A stretch of 64,000 nucleotides of DNA, from assembly GCA_030648295.1 (NCBI GenBank), contig JAUSID010000083.1:23338-87337 (forward strand). Direction: 5' to 3'. This DNA is from Opitutaceae bacterium (GTDB taxonomy: Bacteria > Verrucomicrobiota > Verrucomicrobiia > Opitutales > Opitutaceae). Positions 61,952-64,000 of the stretch are shown piece by piece; the first letter of the stretch is position 1; every line of letters begins with the position of its first letter. Made by a program: the position numbers and the translations under genes. The notes under the pieces are model-generated. The model did not search any database. It saw only the letters and a program-made list of their open reading frames with translations, and had not been told where the DNA came from.

Positions 61952-62320
61952 CCTCAACGACTCACTGGATTAGTGGGCACTGGTCGTGGTCGCCTTCTCT
62001 GCTTTGCCCTCCTCTGAGATTAGCGTTCATTCGCGTCCATTCGCGGTTCCTCACCGCATTGATCCGGCTGAGGTCCATGCGTCCGATTGGCGGAGCGGCC
62101 AATCGGTTGAATGAAAAATCACCGGCGCGTGTATAAGCGTTCCCATGACGCTGGTTTTCGAACACCGCGTTTTCACCGGGCGGCCGGGCCGAGGGCTTTC
62201 TCGTCCGACGTGCATTAGCTGTGCTTGGGTCGAGGCAAGGGGTGCACCCAATTCACCCTCGCGTGGCGGTGGCACGCACGCTGAATCGGATGTGAGCCGA
62301 GCGCTTCTCTTTTTGATCTA
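61952..62320. repeat. Gene-free stretch with partial family E element and hairpin
   Basis: No gene seen. At 62006-62070 lies the right half of family E (GCGTTCATTCGCGTCCATTC, then GCGGTT and an ATTGATCCGGCTG tail). At about 62087-62107 there is a hairpin CCGATTGGC-GGAGC-GGCCAATCGG. The remainder shows no recognised signal. The stretch ends exactly where the second TIR fragment begins. Confidence 0.6.
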
Positions 62321-62428
62321 ATGGAAACGCACGCTCCCAGGGCGGTGTTCCTCAGCTACGCATCCCAGGATGCGGAGGCGGCGCGGCGGATTGCGGATGC
62401 GTTGCGGGCGCCCGTAGTCGAGGCGTGT
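62321..62428 (+). pseudogene. Duplicated 5' fragment of a TIR-domain gene
   Basis: Nearly identical in DNA to 61238-61345 (encoding VFLSYASQDAEAARRIADAL). The resemblance stops after ALRAP and the frame continues open into the upstream region of the M29 peptidase, so the ORF track fuses the two. It contains only the first beta-strand and helix of a TIR domain. Its ATG would initiate an artificial chimera of 32 TIR residues plus the peptidase precursor. Confidence 0.75.
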
Positions 62429-62473
62429 TTCGTCCTTTCTGCCCGAAATCCAACTCAACCCGAAGGAGTCGTC

Positions 62474-63676
62474 ATGCATGCCCGAACCTCGTTCGTTGCC
62501 GCGGCCGCCTGCGCCGCATTCTGCGCTGTTGCGTTCTTCACCGCTTCCCCGCTCCGCGCCGCGGAAAAACCGGACTATAAGGCGACCGCCGAACGCATCG
62601 TCGGCCAGTGCGCCGGCGTGAAGGAGGGCGATCGCGTCGTCGTGCGCGGCGACCTCCGCGACATCGAATTCGTCGAGGAACTCACGCTGGCGGTATGGCG
62701 GCGCGGCGCCGAACCGATCCAGGTGCTCGGCCGCGAGCGGGCCCTCCGCCGTTACTTCGACGAGGTTCCGGCGAAGGTCGACACCCTGCCTGCTTCGTTG
62801 TCGCTCAAACTGGCCGGGATCCAGACCGTCGACATCTCGATCTACGGCGAGGAGTTCCCCGGCCAACTCGACTCCGTCGCGCCGGCGCGGATCGCCGCCA
62901 CAGGCCAGCGCAGCAGCGATGTCTTCCACGCCAGTCTGAAGGCGGGCGTGCGGCATGTCAGCATCGGCAACGGGCTGTACCCGACCGACGCCACTGCGAA
63001 GCAGCACGGCCTCTCCAAGGCGCAACTGGCCGACCTCTACTGGAAGGGCATCAACGTCGACTACGCGCAGATGCAGGCCAAGGGCGCCGCGCTCAAGGCG
63101 ATCCTCGCCGCGGGCAAGGAAGTGCGCGTTACCCACCCGAACGGCACCAATCTCATCTGTCGCATCGCCGGGCGGCCGGTATTTGTGAGCGCCGGCGTAA
63201 TCTCCGCCGAGGACGTCGCGAAGGGTGGGGCGGCGTTGCAGGCCTGGCTCCCGGCGGGCGAAGTCTACCTCGTACCTGTGCCGGGCACCGCAGAGGGGAA
63301 AATTGTGCACGACACGCTGCGCTTCGCCGCCGGGGTGATCCGTGGAGCCACGTTCACCGTCAAGGCGGGGAAGATGGTGGCGCACGCCGCGCAGCCCGGT
63401 CCCGAGTACGAACTCTGGAAGAAGCGTTATGCCGCTGCGCCGGCGAGCCGGGATGACTTCGCGTACGTCGACATCGGCATCAATCCCAACGTCAAGGTCC
63501 CGGCCGGCTCGAAGCTCACCTCGTGGGTGCCGGCGGGCGCGGTGAGCCTGGGTTTTGGCGGCAACGTCTGGGCCGGCGGAGCGAACACGATCAGTTGGGC
63601 CACCGGAGGCTCGATCAATGGCTGCACGCTGACGGTCGACGGCAAGGTCGTCGTCGAAAACGGCGTGCTGAAATGA
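62474..63676 (+). CDS. Exported M29-family aminopeptidase
   Basis: 400 aa from the ATG at 62474, chosen because it follows an AAGGAG ribosome-binding site and precedes a signal peptide (SFVAAAACAAFCAVAFFTASPLRAAE). The track start at 62321 is inside the TIR fragment. M29 thermophilic-metalloprotease features: CAGVKEGDRVVVRGDLRDIEF near residue 42, TGQRSSDVFH, LIHVSPTNG-like VTHPNGTNLICRI near 216, ISAEDVAKGGAALQAWLPAGEVYLVP near 240 and a C-terminal FAYVDIGINPN near 328 with GFGGNVWAGG. M29 enzymes normally carry two Zn or Co ions in the cytoplasm; export is notable. Confidence 0.83.
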   Translation: MHARTSFVAAAACAAFCAVAFFTASPLRAAEKPDYKATAERIVGQCAGVKEGDRVVVRGDLRDIEFVEELTLAVWRRGAEPIQVLGRERALRRYFDEVPAKVDTLPASLSLKLAGIQTVDISIYGEEFPGQLDSVAPARIAATGQRSSDVFHASLKAGVRHVSIGNGLYPTDATAKQHGLSKAQLADLYWKGINVDYAQMQAKGAALKAILAAGKEVRVTHPNGTNLICRIAGRPVFVSAGVISAEDVAKGGAALQAWLPAGEVYLVPVPGTAEGKIVHDTLRFAAGVIRGATFTVKAGKMVAHAAQPGPEYELWKKRYAAAPASRDDFAYVDIGINPNVKVPAGSKLTSWVPAGAVSLGFGGNVWAGGANTISWATGGSINGCTLTVDGKVVVENGVLK

Positions 63677-63695
63677 GCCTAAGCCAATTCAGTTC

Positions 63696-63864
63696 AACCG
63701 CGAATAAACGCCAATTCACGCGAATGCAGAGTAGGGTTCTTTGAATCGTTGAACCGACTAACCAAACAGTGTCCCCGGTTTCACTCGGGCGATCCTCGTC
63801 CTCCTCCTCTGAAATTCGCGTCCATTCGCGTTCATTCGCGGTTGTCCACTGAATCGATACGGCT
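63696..63864. repeat. 169-bp dispersed element, family E, copy 2
   Basis: Starts AACCGCGAATAAACGCCAAT and ends GCGTTCATTCGCGGTT plus a CTGAATCGATACGGCT tail. It aligns over its whole length with copy 1 at 29249-29416, including interior CCTCCTCCTCTG and ACCAAAC blocks. It lies 19 bp after the aminopeptidase stop. Confidence 0.8.
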
Positions 63865-63990
63865 AACCCGGACATTTCACACTCTCCTCGCAAATCAAGC
63901 TACACGGTGTCCGCGAATTGCATTGGAATTCTCCGCCTTCACCGATGTCCGGGCTAAGTTCAAAATCGCCTGGCGATTTTGTTTTAGCCC
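63864..63990. repeat. Nested inverted repeats near the window end
   Basis: TAACCCGGACAT (63864) is inverted as ATGTCCGGGCTAA (63945). From 63951 GGGCTAAGTTC... closes with TTAGCCC (63990) around a hairpin AAAATCGCC-T-GGCGATTTT and GTTTT. It resembles the hairpin after frr. It may be part of a larger element cut by the window end. Confidence 0.55.
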
Positions 63991-64000
63991 GCATGACCGC

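Noticed and set aside
62321-63676. TIR-aminopeptidase fusion protein
   Set aside because: A strong ribosome binding site, ATG and signal peptide occur at 62474; the TIR codons upstream are a broken duplicate.

Overview
The window is a GC-rich bacterial chromosome segment, most likely from a Verrucomicrobiota member close to Opitutaceae. This is inferred from gene content, not from a marker-gene search. The evidence is a PSD1/DUF1549-DUF1553 cytochrome next to a Tat-exported DUF1501 protein, several ThuA-like proteins, a formylglycine sulfatase, large TonB-dependent receptors with an N-terminal carboxypeptidase-regulatory domain, prepilin-type proteins, TIR fragments, and dense dispersed palindromic repeats. 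I saw no rRNA, tRNA or CRISPR array.

Layout. 0-6.6 kb (mostly minus): cytochrome c/propeller protein, two ThuA-like proteins, a TetR regulator and an amidohydrolase. 6.7-15.7 kb: PhoD-like phosphatase, a second amidohydrolase, and the PSD1 cytochrome/DUF1501 pair. 16.2-18.9 kb: housekeeping pyrH-frr-proB. 18.9-24 kb: DUF4139 protein, UvrD-type helicase and two generations of REP-associated transposase (RAYT), one a remnant and one apparently intact between identical 77-bp repeats. 23.9-30.8 kb: YgiQ-type radical SAM protein, PfkB sugar kinase, four single-domain response regulators (three in tandem) and a PIG-L deacetylase. 31-37.8 kb: sulfatase, ThuA protein, PIN-like nuclease, a decay zone of truncated genes, and a Tat-exported lactonase. 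37.9-43 kb: an ECF sigma factor fused through a membrane segment and coiled coil to a TonB C-terminal domain, a small membrane coiled-coil protein, and a convergent full-length TonB-dependent receptor. 43-50 kb: a LigD-like polymerase/phosphoesterase without ligase, NHL propeller, sialidase-like propeller, cupin, and a phytoene-desaturase-like oxidoreductase. 50-54.7 kb: small stress membrane protein with a clear terminator, EcsC-like protein, twin small proteins ending in GHQPC, and three prepilin-like genes. 54.7-61 kb: LEA-type lipoprotein, exported methyltransferase, ThuA protein, Pcm and an unusually long IspH. 61-64 kb: truncated TIR gene, addiction-module antitoxin with a toxin stub, a second TIR fragment and an M29 aminopeptidase.

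The exported proteins (sulfatase, ThuA proteins, lactonase, sialidase-like propeller, PSD1/DUF1501, TonB receptors) fit a polysaccharide- or glycan-degrading lifestyle. The most unusual locus is the sigma-TonB fusion beside a TonB receptor, which could link outer-membrane transport state directly to transcription. The twin GHQPC proteins are the second most unusual item. The repeats (at least five palindromic families, a ~168-bp element and GTCTTCC tracts) occupy most intergenic space, and two repeats appear to supply N-terminal codons to adjacent genes. Where I moved a start inside an ORF-track entry, this followed signal peptides, family N-termini or ribosome binding sites. All family names are from motif recognition only.
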